From Mogibacterium sp. (GTDB taxonomy: Bacteria; Bacillota; Clostridia; Peptostreptococcales; Anaerovoracaceae), in assembly GCA_017512145.1 (NCBI GenBank), contig JAFWHB010000014.1, positions 171,203-235,202 on the forward strand: DNA of 64,000 bases. Direction: 5' to 3'. Below are positions 8,759 to 18,037 of this stretch, piece after piece; the first letter of the stretch is position 1; each line of letters starts with the position of its first letter. Under the pieces are notes generated by a model. The model did not search any database, had not been told where the DNA came from, and saw only the letters and a program-made list of their open reading frames with translations. The position numbers were made by a program, and so were the translations under genes.

Positions 8759-9751
8759 TTATCTGAATGCTTCTCTGATAATATCGATCAGCCTGTTGAG
8801 CTCTTCTGTGCTGTAGAACTCAAGCTCCAGCTTTCCTTTGGTATCTCCTGTTATATTAACTTTAGTTCCCGTGAGGGACATCAGTTCCCTTTCAACAGCC
8901 TTGACTTCCTCTGATTTGACCGGGGTCTTGTCCGGCGAAGGTCTCCGCTTCTTGCGCTCAGGTCTCAGCTCGTCCTTGACTCTCTCGGCGAGCTTCTCTG
9001 TCGCTCTTACAGACAGGTCGCTACGGATGATCTTCTCTGCAACTTCCATCTGTTTGTCTTTGTCCGGAATGTTTATTATGGTTCTTCCGTGAGCCGCTGA
9101 CATTTGTCCGTTTGACACGTACTCCTGTATCTTCTCAGGAAGCTTGAGAAGTCTTATGCTGTTAGCGATATATGTTCTGCTGCGTCCGAGTGATGCGGAT
9201 ACCTGCTCCTGTGTGAAACCGTATTTCTCGGTCATGGACTTGAGTCCGAGGGCTTCTTCTATAGGATTGAGGTCCTCTCTCTGCATGTTCTCGATGATCG
9301 CAACGATAGCATTCTGCCTGTCGTCAAAGTCTCTTACGATACAAGGTACCATCTTGAGACCTGCAAGCCTTGATGCTCTCCATCTTCTCTCACCTGCAAC
9401 GAGCTCATATCCGTTGGCTCCCGCACGTACGATCAGTGGCTGTATCACGCCGTTGACATTGATGGAATCTGCGAGTTCCTTGAGCTTGTTCTCGTCAAAG
9501 TTCTTACGAGGCTGTGCGCTGTTAGGCTTGATATCGTTGATATCTATATACAGGATCCTGTCTTCTGCATTCTCTTCTGCAGCCTTACTCTTCTTATTAG
9601 TCTTCTTCTGCGGCTTCTCAGGAGCTGCGGTAGATTCAGGTTCAGACACTTCAGCGGGTTCATGTGCTGCAGCGTATTCTTCTTCATTTACCGGGGCTGC
9701 ATCTGCGAACAGTGCGTCAAGTCCCCTTCCAAGTACTGCTTTTCTGGCCAT
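8759..9751 (-). CDS. parB: Chromosome partitioning protein ParB (Spo0J-like)
   Basis: ParB binds parS, clamps onto DNA as a CTPase and spreads, loading SMC and acting with ParA to separate origins. Visible are the N-terminal ALGRGLDALF-like box (VLGRGLDALFADA), an acidic/lysine linker, the CTP-binding motifs GERRWRA and NMQREDLNPIEEA, the helix-turn-helix region (GFTQEQVSASLGRSRTYIAN), and a C-terminal dimerisation domain. Length 330 is normal with a long N-terminal linker. It follows parA by 2 bases. Two perfect parS sites lie just upstream of the operon. Confidence 0.95.
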   Translation of the reverse strand: MARKAVLGRGLDALFADAAPVNEEEYAAAHEPAEVSEPESTAAPEKPQKKTNKKSKAAEENAEDRILYIDINDIKPNSAQPRKNFDENKLKELADSINVNGVIQPLIVRAGANGYELVAGERRWRASRLAGLKMVPCIVRDFDDRQNAIVAIIENMQREDLNPIEEALGLKSMTEKYGFTQEQVSASLGRSRTYIANSIRLLKLPEKIQEYVSNGQMSAAHGRTIINIPDKDKQMEVAEKIIRSDLSVRATEKLAERVKDELRPERKKRRPSPDKTPVKSEEVKAVERELMSLTGTKVNITGDTKGKLELEFYSTEELNRLIDIIREAFR

Positions 9752-9753
9752 GG

Positions 9754-10542
9754 CTACTTCTTCGCTTTCTTTCTTGCTCTTTCTCTTGCGAGGAATTCCT
9801 TAGTGAATGCCTGATATGCTTTGGCTCCCTGCGCTGACGGATCGTACTTGATGATAGGCACTCCGTAGCTCGGCGCCTCTGCAAGTCTTACGTTACGCGG
9901 GATGATGGTCTCATACATTGCACTTCCGAAGAAGTTGCGTACATCCTCCACGACTGCCTGTGACAGATTTGTTCTTCCGTCGAACATGCTGAGGATGACT
10001 CCGTCGATGTAAAGCTTTGGATTCATGCGCTTTCTGACCATTTCAACTGTGCTGATGAGCTGGCTTACACCTTCAAGCGCATAGAATTCACACTGGATAG
10101 GGATGAGCACGCTGTCTACTGCAGTCAGTGAATTGATCGTGAGAATACCGAGCGATGGCGGACAGTCAACAAGAATATAGTCATAATCATTCTTGACTGC
10201 GTCTATTACCCTCTTGAGTCTTCTCTCTCTGCCCTCGAGATGCGCGAGTTCTATCTCAGCTCCTGCGAGATCGACACTTGCAGGAATGATGAACAGATTC
10301 TCGGTGTTGGTAGGGAGAACTGCCTTGCGGACATCAAAAGTGTCATCGATCAGCGCATTGTAAAGAGTGATCTTAAGAGTGCGCTTCCTGATGCCTATTC
10401 CGCTGGTAGTATTACCCTGAGGGTCTATATCTACCATGAGGACCTTCTTGCCCCTGTTGGCAAGGCAGGCCGCCAGGTTGATGTTGGTAGTTGTTTTTCC
10501 TACTCCGCCCTTCTGATTGAAGATAGCTATTGCTTTACCCAT
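9754..10542 (-). CDS. parA: Chromosome partitioning ATPase ParA (Soj-like)
   Basis: Walker-type ATPase that forms DNA-bound dimers and acts with ParB in origin segregation and control of DnaA. The deviant Walker A NQKGGVGKTTTNINLAA, Walker A' DIDPQGNTTSGIG and Walker B VDCPPSLGILTINSL are intact. The open frame continues upstream to 10605, but the ATG at 10542 is preceded by a strong GGAGGT ribosome-binding site, and the protein then begins MGKAIAIFNQKGG as in the family. 262 residues, short type without an N-terminal DNA-binding domain. Confidence 0.95.
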   Translation of the reverse strand: MGKAIAIFNQKGGVGKTTTNINLAACLANRGKKVLMVDIDPQGNTTSGIGIRKRTLKITLYNALIDDTFDVRKAVLPTNTENLFIIPASVDLAGAEIELAHLEGRERRLKRVIDAVKNDYDYILVDCPPSLGILTINSLTAVDSVLIPIQCEFYALEGVSQLISTVEMVRKRMNPKLYIDGVILSMFDGRTNLSQAVVEDVRNFFGSAMYETIIPRNVRLAEAPSYGVPIIKYDPSAQGAKAYQAFTKEFLARERARKKAKK

Positions 10543-10638
10543 TATTACCTCCAAATGCGGGATCCCATGCCGTTTGCTTTCCCAAATTTCCGAAAAAAAG
10601 CACACAAATGCATAGTACCCGATTCAATACTTCCTGTC

Positions 10639-10668
10639 ATTATACTTCTTTTTGCTCCTGTTTTCCAA
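10639..10668 (-). promoter_or_regulatory. Predicted sigma-A promoter of parAB
   Basis: Reading the minus strand there is a TTGGAA -35 element (10663-10668), an 18-base spacer and a perfect TATAAT -10 (10639-10644). Transcription would begin near 10632 and leave a leader of about 90 bases before parA. Confidence 0.55.
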
Positions 10669-10810
10669 GAAATTAGATGTTTCTTCTGTGTTCTTTGGGT
10701 GAATTTCGTGGCTTTTAATACGTGCAGCCCTTAAGTTGTGGGTTGTGTTCAGACTCGCCACTATATGTTGTATTTCCTGACCATGTATGAATGGTATGCC
10801 GGCTGATAAA

Positions 10811-10826
10811 TGTTTCACGTGAAACA
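10811..10826. promoter_or_regulatory. parS site 1
   Basis: TGTTTCACGTGAAACA is a perfect 16-bp palindrome identical to the consensus parS bound by ParB/Spo0J. It lies 268 bases upstream of the parA start, as is common for origin-proximal parS. Confidence 0.95.
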
Positions 10827-10834
10827 TTCAACCA

Positions 10835-11050
10835 GGAGCAAAGCTCCAACAAGCTCGCTTGATTGGAGCGAGCGACGCCGTCAACAGACCCCGGGAGCTT
10901 CAGCTCCTGAGAGCGTCGGTTGGGGATTGTACCCACCACCGACGGTCGAACATGGAACCCGCCGCCTATAGAGGCGGGGGACATCCGGCGTCTGTTATAA
11001 CAAGCGCCGATGTCCCCACACCTCTATATGTGCCGGAGCTTCGCTCGGAA
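10835..11050. repeat. Hairpin-packed GC-rich tract between two parS sites
   Basis: No gene is supported here. The tract contains successive inverted repeats: 10835-10847 (GGAGC/GCTCC), 10853-10873 (GCTCGCT/AGCGAGC), 10894-10907, 10914-10944 (CGTCGGT/ACCGACG), 10962-10977 (CCGCCT/AGGCGG) and a 41-bp near-palindrome at 10977-11017 centred on TGTTATAACA. Positions 10913-10918 can pair either with 10873-10878 or with 10938-10944, so alternative folds exist. The ends carry related inverted copies (10836-10847 and 11035-11046). It could be a structured RNA, a miniature inverted-repeat element, or a nucleoid/segregation element; function unknown. Confidence 0.6.
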
Positions 11051-11051
11051 T

Positions 11052-11085
11052 TTAAAAGGCAGCGGCGATATGTGCCGCTGCCCCG
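11052..11085 (-). terminator. Predicted intrinsic terminator of the mnmE-mnmG-rsmG transcript
   Basis: A perfect 9-bp stem (11058-11066 with 11074-11082; GGCAGCGGC/GCCGCTGCC, 7-base loop). On the minus strand it is followed by TTTTAAATT. It lies about 65 bases beyond the rsmG stop; a second inverted repeat (11093-11111, ATCTGAT/ATCAGAT) lies between. Confidence 0.55.
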
Positions 11086-11128
11086 ATATACTATCTGATC
11101 GGTTATCAGATCATACTTAACGGATAAT

Positions 11129-11144
11129 TGTTTCACGTGAAACA
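11129..11144. promoter_or_regulatory. parS site 2
   Basis: A second exact TGTTTCACGTGAAACA palindrome, ending 3 bases from the rsmG stop codon region. Spacing between the two parS sites is about 318 bp centre to centre. Confidence 0.95.
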
Positions 11145-11146
11145 AT

Positions 11147-11809
11147 TTATTTCTTATTGATCACTATCAGAACATGTCCTGAGATCTCTTCTGCCGGAAG
11201 ATCAAGTCCTACTGCCCTGTCGAATGTGCCTCTGAACTTCTTCAGACTGCGCTGTGCCTCTTCGAGCTCTGCATCATAGTTCTCGCCCTTATATGCAACG
11301 AAGGCTCCGCCGCTCTTAACAAATGGAAGGCACCATCCTGCGAGTTTGTCCATGGATGCGACTGCTCTTGATACGCAAAGGTCGAACCCTTCCTTGTACG
11401 GAGGCTTCCTGGATATCTCCTCTGCTCTGGCATGGACAGTAGTAATGTTCTCTGCTCCCAGATCCCTAGCGAACTCATCTATGACCCTGAGCCTCTTAAG
11501 GGTGGAGTCAAGAAGAGCAAATCTCTTCTCAGGATATGCGATCGCAAGAAGAGCTCCAGGGAAGCCTGCCCCTGTTCCTATGTCTATGACAGATTCTGCA
11601 TTCCGGAACTCAGGAAGATCTGTTATAGCCAGAGAGTCGGCAAGATGCTTCTGCATTGCTTCGTCACGGTCCCTGACAGCAGTAAGATTGATGTGCTCGT
11701 TCCTGTCGAGGACTTTATCTATATAGCTTACGAGCTTTGCAGCTTTCTCTTCGCCATACTGCTTGTTAAGGCGCTCTATCAATATCTCTGTATCTCTTGC
11801 ATTTGCCAT
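11147..11809 (-). CDS. rsmG: 16S rRNA (guanine(527)-N(7))-methyltransferase RsmG
   Basis: RsmG (GidB) methylates G527 of 16S rRNA with SAM; its loss gives low-level streptomycin resistance in many bacteria. The sequence shows HLADSLAITDL, the SAM-binding VIDIGTGAGFPGALLAIAYP, LLDSTLKRLRVIDEF and SRAVASMDKLAGW. Length 220 is normal. It starts 5 bases after the mnmG stop, with a GAGGT ribosome-binding site inside the mnmG end, completing the classic mnmE-mnmG-rsmG order next to parAB. Confidence 0.95.
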   Translation of the reverse strand: MANARDTEILIERLNKQYGEEKAAKLVSYIDKVLDRNEHINLTAVRDRDEAMQKHLADSLAITDLPEFRNAESVIDIGTGAGFPGALLAIAYPEKRFALLDSTLKRLRVIDEFARDLGAENITTVHARAEEISRKPPYKEGFDLCVSRAVASMDKLAGWCLPFVKSGGAFVAYKGENYDAELEEAQRSLKKFRGTFDRAVGLDLPAEEISGHVLIVINKK

Positions 11810-11814
11810 AAGTT

Positions 11815-13767
11815 CTAATTACCTCTGTGTTCTGACTCCCTCATTTCCTTCTCAAGGTAGATGAGGAGCACATTGATATCTGCAGGTGATACTCCTGAGA
11901 TCCTGCTGGCCTGCCCTACTGTGTGCGGCCTGATATCTGTAAGCTTCTGTCTGGCTTCAAGCCTGAGTCCTCCGATGGAGTTGTAGTCAAGCTTATCTGA
12001 GAGCTTCTTGCTCTCGAGATTGCGGAGCTTCTCTACTTCGTTGATCTGCTTGCGGATGTATCCGTCATATTTGAGCATGACCTCTACTTCAGTCTTCTCG
12101 TTGGATGTAAGCGAAGGCCTGTCTTCATTATCTATATCTGCAAGATCATCATAACTGATTGCAGGTCTTCTCAGTATATCCGCAAAGGTCTGATTGCCGG
12201 TATCTGCGATGTCTCTTAACTTTCTCTCTCTTACTTCATAAGGCATATCTTCTGCAAGCTCTACCTCATGGCGTACCAGGAAAGCTCTGAAGGAATCGAT
12301 GTCTGTCTTGACCGTCCTGAGACGAAGGACCTCATCATCTACTTTCTTCTTCTTTTCAAGGTACCTCTGATACCTCTCCTCCGTTACCGGGCCGTATTCA
12401 TATCCAAGCTCGGTGAGTCTTCTATCCGCATTGTCCTGTCTCAGGAGAAGTCTGTACTCAGCCCTTGAGGTCATGATCCTGTAAGGTTCATTAGTTCCCT
12501 TGGTTACAAGATCATCTATAAGAACTCCTATATATGCCTGATCTCTTCTGAGGATCAGAGGATCTTTGCCTGAGAGCTTGCGTGCTGCATTTATACCAGC
12601 GATGAGTCCCTGCGCACCAGCTTCTTCATAGCCGGAGCTTCCATTGAACTGGCCGGCGCAGAAGAGCCCATCAACGAGCTTGCTCTCAAGGCTAGGCTTG
12701 AGAGAGAGCGGATCTACGCAGTCATATTCAATAGCATAAGCGGGTCTTACTATTACAGCATTCTCAAGTCCCGGGATAGTAGAATAGAATGCATGCTGAA
12801 CATCCTCAGGAAGGCTCGAGCTCATGCCCTGGATATACATCCAGTCTGTATCAAGACCTTCAGGCTCTACGAACAGCTGGTGTCTCTTCCTGTCTCTGAA
12901 CCTGGAGACCTTATCCTCAATAGAAGGGCAATACCTTGGACCTACTCCAACAATATTGCCTGAATACATAGCAGACTTCTCAAGATTATCAAGGATGATC
13001 TTATGAGTGTCTTCATTGGTATACGAGAGCCAGCAGGATATCTGATCTATATCGAATTCCTTATCCTCGTTGAGGAAGCTGAACGGAACGATAACTTCAT
13101 CACCCTTCTGCTCCTTCATCTTAGAATAGTCAAGGGTATCCCTTAGCATTCTTGCAGGAGTACCAGTCTTGAACCTTCTTACAGGAAAACCGAGCTCTCT
13201 GAGGTTCTCGCCGAGCTTAGTTGCCGGCGGAAGTCCTGCAGGTCCTGACACCGTTACATCATCTCCGATGAAGATCTTGCCTCCAAGGAAGGTACCTGTG
13301 CAGATGATAACTGCATCGGCAAGATATGAAACACCTGTGCCAGATTTAACGCCTTTGATGACACCCTCTTCAACGATGAGTTCAGTTACCTCGTCCTCTA
13401 TAAGATTGAGATTATCCTGCTCTCTGATGGTCTTCAGCATCTCATCATGATAGCGGTGCTTGTCAGCCTGAGCTCTCAGTGAGTGGACCGCCGGCCCTTT
13501 GGAGGTGTTCAGCATCTTGGACTGGATGAAGGTCTTATCTGTGTTGACGCCCATCTCACCACCAAGTGCATCTATCTCGCGGACGAGGTGACCTTTGCCT
13601 GTACCTCCAATCGAAGGATTGCACGGCATCATGGCAACAGACTCTATATCTGTACAGAACATGGCAGTGCGAAATCCCATTCTCGCAGTACAAAGACCGG
13701 CCTCGCATCCTGCGTGACCGGCTCCGATAACTATTATTCTATAATCAGTATTACAAGTATTATTCAT
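11815..13767 (-). CDS. mnmG: tRNA uridine 5-carboxymethylaminomethyl modification enzyme MnmG
   Basis: FAD enzyme that, with MnmE, makes the cmnm5 modification on wobble uridine 34 of certain tRNAs. The N-terminal FAD motif is VIGAGHAGCEAGLCTARMG; other landmarks are MMPCNPSIGGTGKGHLVREIDALGG (shown only in part in the protein family signature) and GLFCAGQFNGSSGYEEAG. The ATG at 13767 fits the family; a TTG at 13782 inside the mnmE stop would add five residues and cannot be excluded. The 650-residue length is normal. Confidence 0.95.
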   Translation of the reverse strand: MNNTCNTDYRIIVIGAGHAGCEAGLCTARMGFRTAMFCTDIESVAMMPCNPSIGGTGKGHLVREIDALGGEMGVNTDKTFIQSKMLNTSKGPAVHSLRAQADKHRYHDEMLKTIREQDNLNLIEDEVTELIVEEGVIKGVKSGTGVSYLADAVIICTGTFLGGKIFIGDDVTVSGPAGLPPATKLGENLRELGFPVRRFKTGTPARMLRDTLDYSKMKEQKGDEVIVPFSFLNEDKEFDIDQISCWLSYTNEDTHKIILDNLEKSAMYSGNIVGVGPRYCPSIEDKVSRFRDRKRHQLFVEPEGLDTDWMYIQGMSSSLPEDVQHAFYSTIPGLENAVIVRPAYAIEYDCVDPLSLKPSLESKLVDGLFCAGQFNGSSGYEEAGAQGLIAGINAARKLSGKDPLILRRDQAYIGVLIDDLVTKGTNEPYRIMTSRAEYRLLLRQDNADRRLTELGYEYGPVTEERYQRYLEKKKKVDDEVLRLRTVKTDIDSFRAFLVRHEVELAEDMPYEVRERKLRDIADTGNQTFADILRRPAISYDDLADIDNEDRPSLTSNEKTEVEVMLKYDGYIRKQINEVEKLRNLESKKLSDKLDYNSIGGLRLEARQKLTDIRPHTVGQASRISGVSPADINVLLIYLEKEMRESEHRGN

Positions 13768-13771
13768 CAAG

Positions 13772-15187
13772 TTATTTACCAAGGCAGAATTTGCTGAAGA
13801 CCGTGTTCAGGACTTCATCTCCTACTTCCTCTCCTATGATCCTGCCAAGAGCATCATATGCATAATGTGCCGAAAGCTCAGCAACTTCAAGCGGTTCACC
13901 GTTCTGAAGCATCGAGATTGCCTCATCGATGTTCATTACAGCGTTCCTCAGCATCTGTACGTGTCTCTCGTTTGTGATGATCGAGGTCTCTCTTACATTG
14001 ATGCTGCCAAAGTCGAATATCCTGCCGATCGCTTCGGAAATGGTCTTAGCCGCCTCGACTGCGCCTTTGCCGACAAGCGATGTTCTGATAATCGTTGCAT
14101 TCGGAAGCTTGGTAGCGACATATTCCTCACTGACGGAAACTCCGAGGTCTTCTTTGTTGATGACAGCAAGCAGATGATCAGTGTTCATCTTGGCAATATA
14201 TTCGATGACTTTGTCATCCTCTTCATCGAGCTCCTGACTTCCGTCAAGCACGAGGATCACGATATCCGCACTTGCGATCGCCTGAGTCGTCTTCTCGATA
14301 CCGATCTTCTCGACTTTGTCCTCAGTATCTCTGAGGCCTGCAGTATCCACAAGAACGATCGGAATGCCGCCAAGTGACGCATTCTCTTCAACTGTATCTC
14401 TTGTTGTACCCGGAATATCTGTGACGATGACCCTGCCCTCGCCAAGGAGAGCATTCATAAGAGAGCTCTTGCCTGCATTTGGCTTGCCGACGATAACAGC
14501 TCTGACGCCTTCTCTAGCGATCCTGCCGATAGAAGCAGTATCCAGAAGATTCTCGACATCAGAAAGTACCCATCTCAGCTGGTTAACAAGAGAGCTGTCG
14601 TCATCTCCTGAGCCGATCATGTCTTCATCTTCATCCGGATAATCGATATTGACGGCCATTTCTGCAAGAACATCCATCAGGTTCTCCCTGATATTCTCGA
14701 TATTCTCGCTGAGCCTTCCCTCTCTCTGGCTCTCAGCTATCTCAAGTGAAAGATCAGTCTTAGCCTTGATTATATCTATTACAGCCTCTGCCTGTGAGAG
14801 GTCCATCTTGCCATTAAGAAAAGCAAGCTTGGTGAACTCACCGGGATCTGCCATGCGAACGCCCTCAAAGCCTGACTCAAGAACTGCCTTGAGTATTCCT
14901 TTGAGTGAAACATTGCTGCCGTGTCCCTGGATCTCGAGCATATCCTCACCTGTGTAAGAGGCCGGTCCCTTCATAAAGAGGAAAACTGCCTCGTCGATCA
15001 CTTCGGACGCAGGATCGGCACTGTCTCTGACGACTTTGCCAAAGTAAGCGTGGCGTGGCTCGATCTCCTCCGGACACTTCTGCATGAGTTTCTTCATAAG
15101 ATCAAGGCTTGCAGGTCCGCTGACTCTTACAATACCAATTCCTCCCTCGCCGGGAGCTGTTGAGATCGCAGCTATAGTTTCTGCCAT
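13772..15187 (-). CDS. mnmE: tRNA modification GTPase MnmE
   Basis: Potassium-activated GTPase partner of MnmG. It has the N-terminal formyl-THF-binding domain (TIAAISTAPGEGGIGIVRVSG), the inserted G domain with G1 GKPNAGKSS, G2/G3 GTTRDTVEE and DTAGLRDTED, G4 NKED, and the invariant C-terminal FSKFCLGK whose Cys takes part in catalysis. 471 residues. In most Firmicutes its upstream neighbour is khpB (jag); here it is deoB, which matters for the origin rearrangement. Confidence 0.96.
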   Translation of the reverse strand: MAETIAAISTAPGEGGIGIVRVSGPASLDLMKKLMQKCPEEIEPRHAYFGKVVRDSADPASEVIDEAVFLFMKGPASYTGEDMLEIQGHGSNVSLKGILKAVLESGFEGVRMADPGEFTKLAFLNGKMDLSQAEAVIDIIKAKTDLSLEIAESQREGRLSENIENIRENLMDVLAEMAVNIDYPDEDEDMIGSGDDDSSLVNQLRWVLSDVENLLDTASIGRIAREGVRAVIVGKPNAGKSSLMNALLGEGRVIVTDIPGTTRDTVEENASLGGIPIVLVDTAGLRDTEDKVEKIGIEKTTQAIASADIVILVLDGSQELDEEDDKVIEYIAKMNTDHLLAVINKEDLGVSVSEEYVATKLPNATIIRTSLVGKGAVEAAKTISEAIGRIFDFGSINVRETSIITNERHVQMLRNAVMNIDEAISMLQNGEPLEVAELSAHYAYDALGRIIGEEVGDEVLNTVFSKFCLGK

Positions 15188-15202
15188 TTGATTCTCCTTA
15201 TA

Positions 15203-16369
15203 TTATCTTGTTATCTCGCTGAGGAAGGATGTTCCGTCTCCTCTGTATGAGATGCCAAAGTATTCTGCAATAGTTGCGGCCTGATCCGCGAAGGTCTCCC
15301 TTGTACCAAGATCGACGCCCTTTCTGAGGGATCTGCCGTATACAAGGCAAGGAACATCTTCTCTTGTATGATCCGTACCCTTATATCCCGGGTCGCAGCC
15401 ATGGTCTGCTGTGATAAAGAGAAGATCGTCATCTCTCATCTTATCCATGAGCATGCCAAGCTGTTTGTCGAAGTCATTGAGAGACTTGGTATATGCAGGG
15501 ATGTCCCTTCTGTGGCCGTAGATCATGTCTGTATCTACAAGATTGACATAACAAAGTCCTGCAAAATCCGATCCTGCTATGTCGATGGTCCTCTCCATAT
15601 TGGCATCATTGCCCTGATTGGAGTAACTGACCATAACGCCTTTGCCTGCGAAGATATCCTTGATCTTGCCGACACCTATGTTGACGTAACCTGCTGATTT
15701 GAGAGCATCCATTACAGTCTCGCGAGGAGGCTGGAGGCTGAAATCGTGGCGTCTTACCGTTCTCTTGTAAGGCCACTCGCCCTCAAATGGTCTTGCGATG
15801 ATCCTGCCGACGCCATGCTCGCCCTGCATGATCTCTCTTGCGATGCCGCAGATCCTGTAGAGCTCATCGATAGGAACGATATCCTCATGTGCTGCGATCT
15901 GCATTACAGAATCAGCACTTGTATATACGATGAGAGCTCCGGTCCTTACATGTTCATCGCCGTAATCCTTGATGACTTCTGTTCCGGAATACGGAAGATT
16001 GCAGATGATCTTCCTTCCGGTTGCCGCTTCAAGCTTGTCGAGGATCTCCTTAGGGAAACCCTCAGGGTATGTCGGCAGAGGTTCATGAGAAATCATTCCT
16101 GCCATTTCCCAGTGTCCTACGGTAGTATCCTTACCTGCGGATTTCTCATGCATACGGCAGTAGCAGCCTGATACATCATCAAGAGGATCTCTGAACGATG
16201 TATCATCTATATTGAAAAGCCCAAGATCTGCAAGATTAGGAACATCAAGTGCCCCACTCCTGTAGCAGGTCCCTATTGTATCGCTTCCCTCGTCTCCGAA
16301 AGCCGCTGCATCAGGTGCCGAGCCGCAGCCGACACTATCCAGTACTATCCAAAAAACTCGTTTATCCAT
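15203..16369 (-). CDS. deoB: Phosphopentomutase
   Basis: Interconverts (deoxy)ribose 1-phosphate and 5-phosphate, linking nucleoside phosphorolysis to DeoC and the pentose phosphate pathway. Alkaline-phosphatase-fold motifs are clear: [29 protein letters not shown], and the metal-binding [19 protein letters not shown]. The 388-residue length is normal. The start overlaps the end of the nucleoside phosphorylase gene by 25 bases; 15 bases separate its stop from mnmE, so catabolic and tRNA-modification genes may be co-transcribed. Confidence 0.95.
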   Translation of the reverse strand: MDKRVFWIVLDSVGCGSAPDAAAFGDEGSDTIGTCYRSGALDVPNLADLGLFNIDDTSFRDPLDDVSGCYCRMHEKSAGKDTTVGHWEMAGMISHEPLPTYPEGFPKEILDKLEAATGRKIICNLPYSGTEVIKDYGDEHVRTGALIVYTSADSVMQIAAHEDIVPIDELYRICGIAREIMQGEHGVGRIIARPFEGEWPYKRTVRRHDFSLQPPRETVMDALKSAGYVNIGVGKIKDIFAGKGVMVSYSNQGNDANMERTIDIAGSDFAGLCYVNLVDTDMIYGHRRDIPAYTKSLNDFDKQLGMLMDKMRDDDLLFITADHGCDPGYKGTDHTREDVPCLVYGRSLRKGVDLGTRETFADQAATIAEYFGISYRGDGTSFLSEITR

Positions 16370-17148
16370 GTTGGGTCACTATCCATTCTGATTAGATTGC
16401 GGATCGCCTGTATTGCAACTCTGATTGGCAGATCAACATCATGTACCTGCTTGTTGGAAAGACCTGCTTTCTCTCTTTCCTGATTTGCAACGCAGAGGAA
16501 ACACGATCCGACTCTGACTCTTCTGTATGAACCTACGATGAAGAGTGCTGCTGACTCCATCTCGGAGGCAACACATCCCATTCTGAGCCACGCATTCCAC
16601 TTATATTGAAGTTCAGCTCCTGCAGGCATGAGTTCAGGCTGATGCTGTCCGTAGAACGCATCCTTGCACTGAACGACTCCGGCATGATAATTTGCACCAA
16701 GCTTGTTTGCAGCAAATACAAGAGCGTTGGTAACAGTTTGATCCGGTACAGCAGGATATTCTATAGGAGCATATTCCTTGGTTGTACCCTCCATTCTGAT
16801 AGCACCGGTAGCTATGACGACATCTCCGCCTTTGACATCGATGTCCATGCCGCCGCAGGTGCCAACTCTGATGAAAGTGTCCGCGCCGATATTAGCAAGC
16901 TCTTCAAGTCCGATCGAAGCCGAAGGGCCACCGATTCCGGTGCTCATTACGCTGACCTTGACACCATCGATATAGCCTGTGTAAGTCATATACTCACGGC
17001 TGTCGCCGACCAGCTTAGGATCGTCAAAATATTTAGCTATCTTAGCGCATCTCTTAGGATCTCCCGGAAGAAGGACATATTTGCCTACATCACCAGGCTT
17101 GAGTCCGATATGATATTGTGTTCCGGCACCTTCTGTATAATCGATCAT
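16345..17148 (-). CDS. Nucleoside phosphorylase, uridine phosphorylase-like
   Basis: Cleaves a nucleoside with phosphate to free base and (deoxy)ribose 1-phosphate. Family-I phosphorylase motifs are seen: [44 protein letters not shown] (the uridine phosphorylase/PNP signature region), RVGTCGGM, and the base/ribose-binding [13 protein letters not shown]. The phosphate- and ribose-binding residues appear intact. Placement between deoC and deoB in one transcript supports nucleoside catabolism. Overall it is closest to Udp, but purine specificity (DeoD) is not excluded from sequence. Confidence 0.85.
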   Translation of the reverse strand: MIDYTEGAGTQYHIGLKPGDVGKYVLLPGDPKRCAKIAKYFDDPKLVGDSREYMTYTGYIDGVKVSVMSTGIGGPSASIGLEELANIGADTFIRVGTCGGMDIDVKGGDVVIATGAIRMEGTTKEYAPIEYPAVPDQTVTNALVFAANKLGANYHAGVVQCKDAFYGQHQPELMPAGAELQYKWNAWLRMGCVASEMESAALFIVGSYRRVRVGSCFLCVANQEREKAGLSNKQVHDVDLPIRVAIQAIRNLIRMDSDPTWINEFFG

Positions 17149-17208
17149 AGCAGCTGCCTTTCTGTAATAATATTATGAATTCTTGAGTTATATTGCCAAT
17201 TTGACCGG

Positions 17209-17862
17209 TTATTCGGCCTGTTTAACGACTTTGACGATACGGCTTGTGCCGAGTCTGTCTGCTCCGAGCTCAAGGAACTTCTCAGCATCCTCAAGACCTG
17301 AGATGCCTCCGGCAGCTTTCATCTTAACGCCTTCTCCGATATTCTTCGAGAATAGCTCAATATCTTCGAAAGTAGCTCCGCCACCGCCAAATCCAGTTGA
17401 AGTCTTGATGTAATCTGCTCCTGCGAATGTAACGATCTCGCACATGCGGACCTTCTCTTCTTCAGTAAGCATGCAAGTCTCAATGATGACCTTGAGGATG
17501 TGATCTCCGCAGATGTCCTTGAGGGTGCGGATCTCATTCTCTATATCTTCCCACTTGCCATCCTTGACCCATCCGAGATTGATTACCATATCGATCTCGT
17601 CAGCGCCTGCATCGATAGCATCACCGGTCTCGAAAGCCTTTACTGCAGTTGTGTTGTAGCCATTCGGAAAACCGATGACTGTGCAGATCTTGACTCTTCC
17701 CTGTGCATATTCAGCAGCCTGTGCTACATATGATGGCGGAATACAGACCGAAGCAGTCTGGTACTTGATGCCGTCATCTACGATTGCTTTTATTTCTTCC
17801 CATGTTGATGTCTGCTTAAGCAGAGTATGATCAACGTGACTCAGTATTTCTTTAACGTCCAT
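17209..17862 (-). CDS. deoC: Deoxyribose-phosphate aldolase
   Basis: Splits 2-deoxyribose 5-phosphate into acetaldehyde and glyceraldehyde 3-phosphate. The Schiff-base lysine is in [11 protein letters not shown] and the second active-site Lys in [25 protein letters not shown] and [11 protein letters not shown] are typical. 217 residues, normal. An AAGGAGGG ribosome-binding site precedes the ATG. It is the first gene of the deoC-phosphorylase-deoB-mnmE run, separated from the transporter genes upstream by a terminator. Confidence 0.95.
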   Translation of the reverse strand: MDVKEILSHVDHTLLKQTSTWEEIKAIVDDGIKYQTASVCIPPSYVAQAAEYAQGRVKICTVIGFPNGYNTTAVKAFETGDAIDAGADEIDMVINLGWVKDGKWEDIENEIRTLKDICGDHILKVIIETCMLTEEEKVRMCEIVTFAGADYIKTSTGFGGGGATFEDIELFSKNIGEGVKMKAAGGISGLEDAEKFLELGADRLGTSRIVKVVKQAE

Positions 17863-17950
17863 AAGAATATACCCTCCTTATCATTACTCATACATAGTTA
17901 CGATATCATACTGAAGCTAACTATTCAATTTGAACAGAGACAGTAAAACT

Positions 17951-17987
17951 AAAAAAACGGCTCCTGCCTGCCGGCAGAAGCCATTTT
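17951..17987 (-). terminator. Intrinsic terminator after the nucleoside transporter operon
   Basis: Stem 17959-17968 with 17973-17982 (ten pairs, one of them G-U in the minus-strand RNA) and a 4-base loop, followed on the minus strand by GTTTTTTT. It separates the transporter genes from deoC. Confidence 0.75.
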
Positions 17988-18037
17988 TCGAAACATTATT
18001 ACATATTTGTAAATATAGTTACATGAATCTTGAGGAT

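Noticed and set aside
10859..11098. Small plus-strand open frame (79 codons) in the parS tract
   Set aside because: It runs through strong inverted repeats, shows no ribosome-binding site and no coding-like composition.
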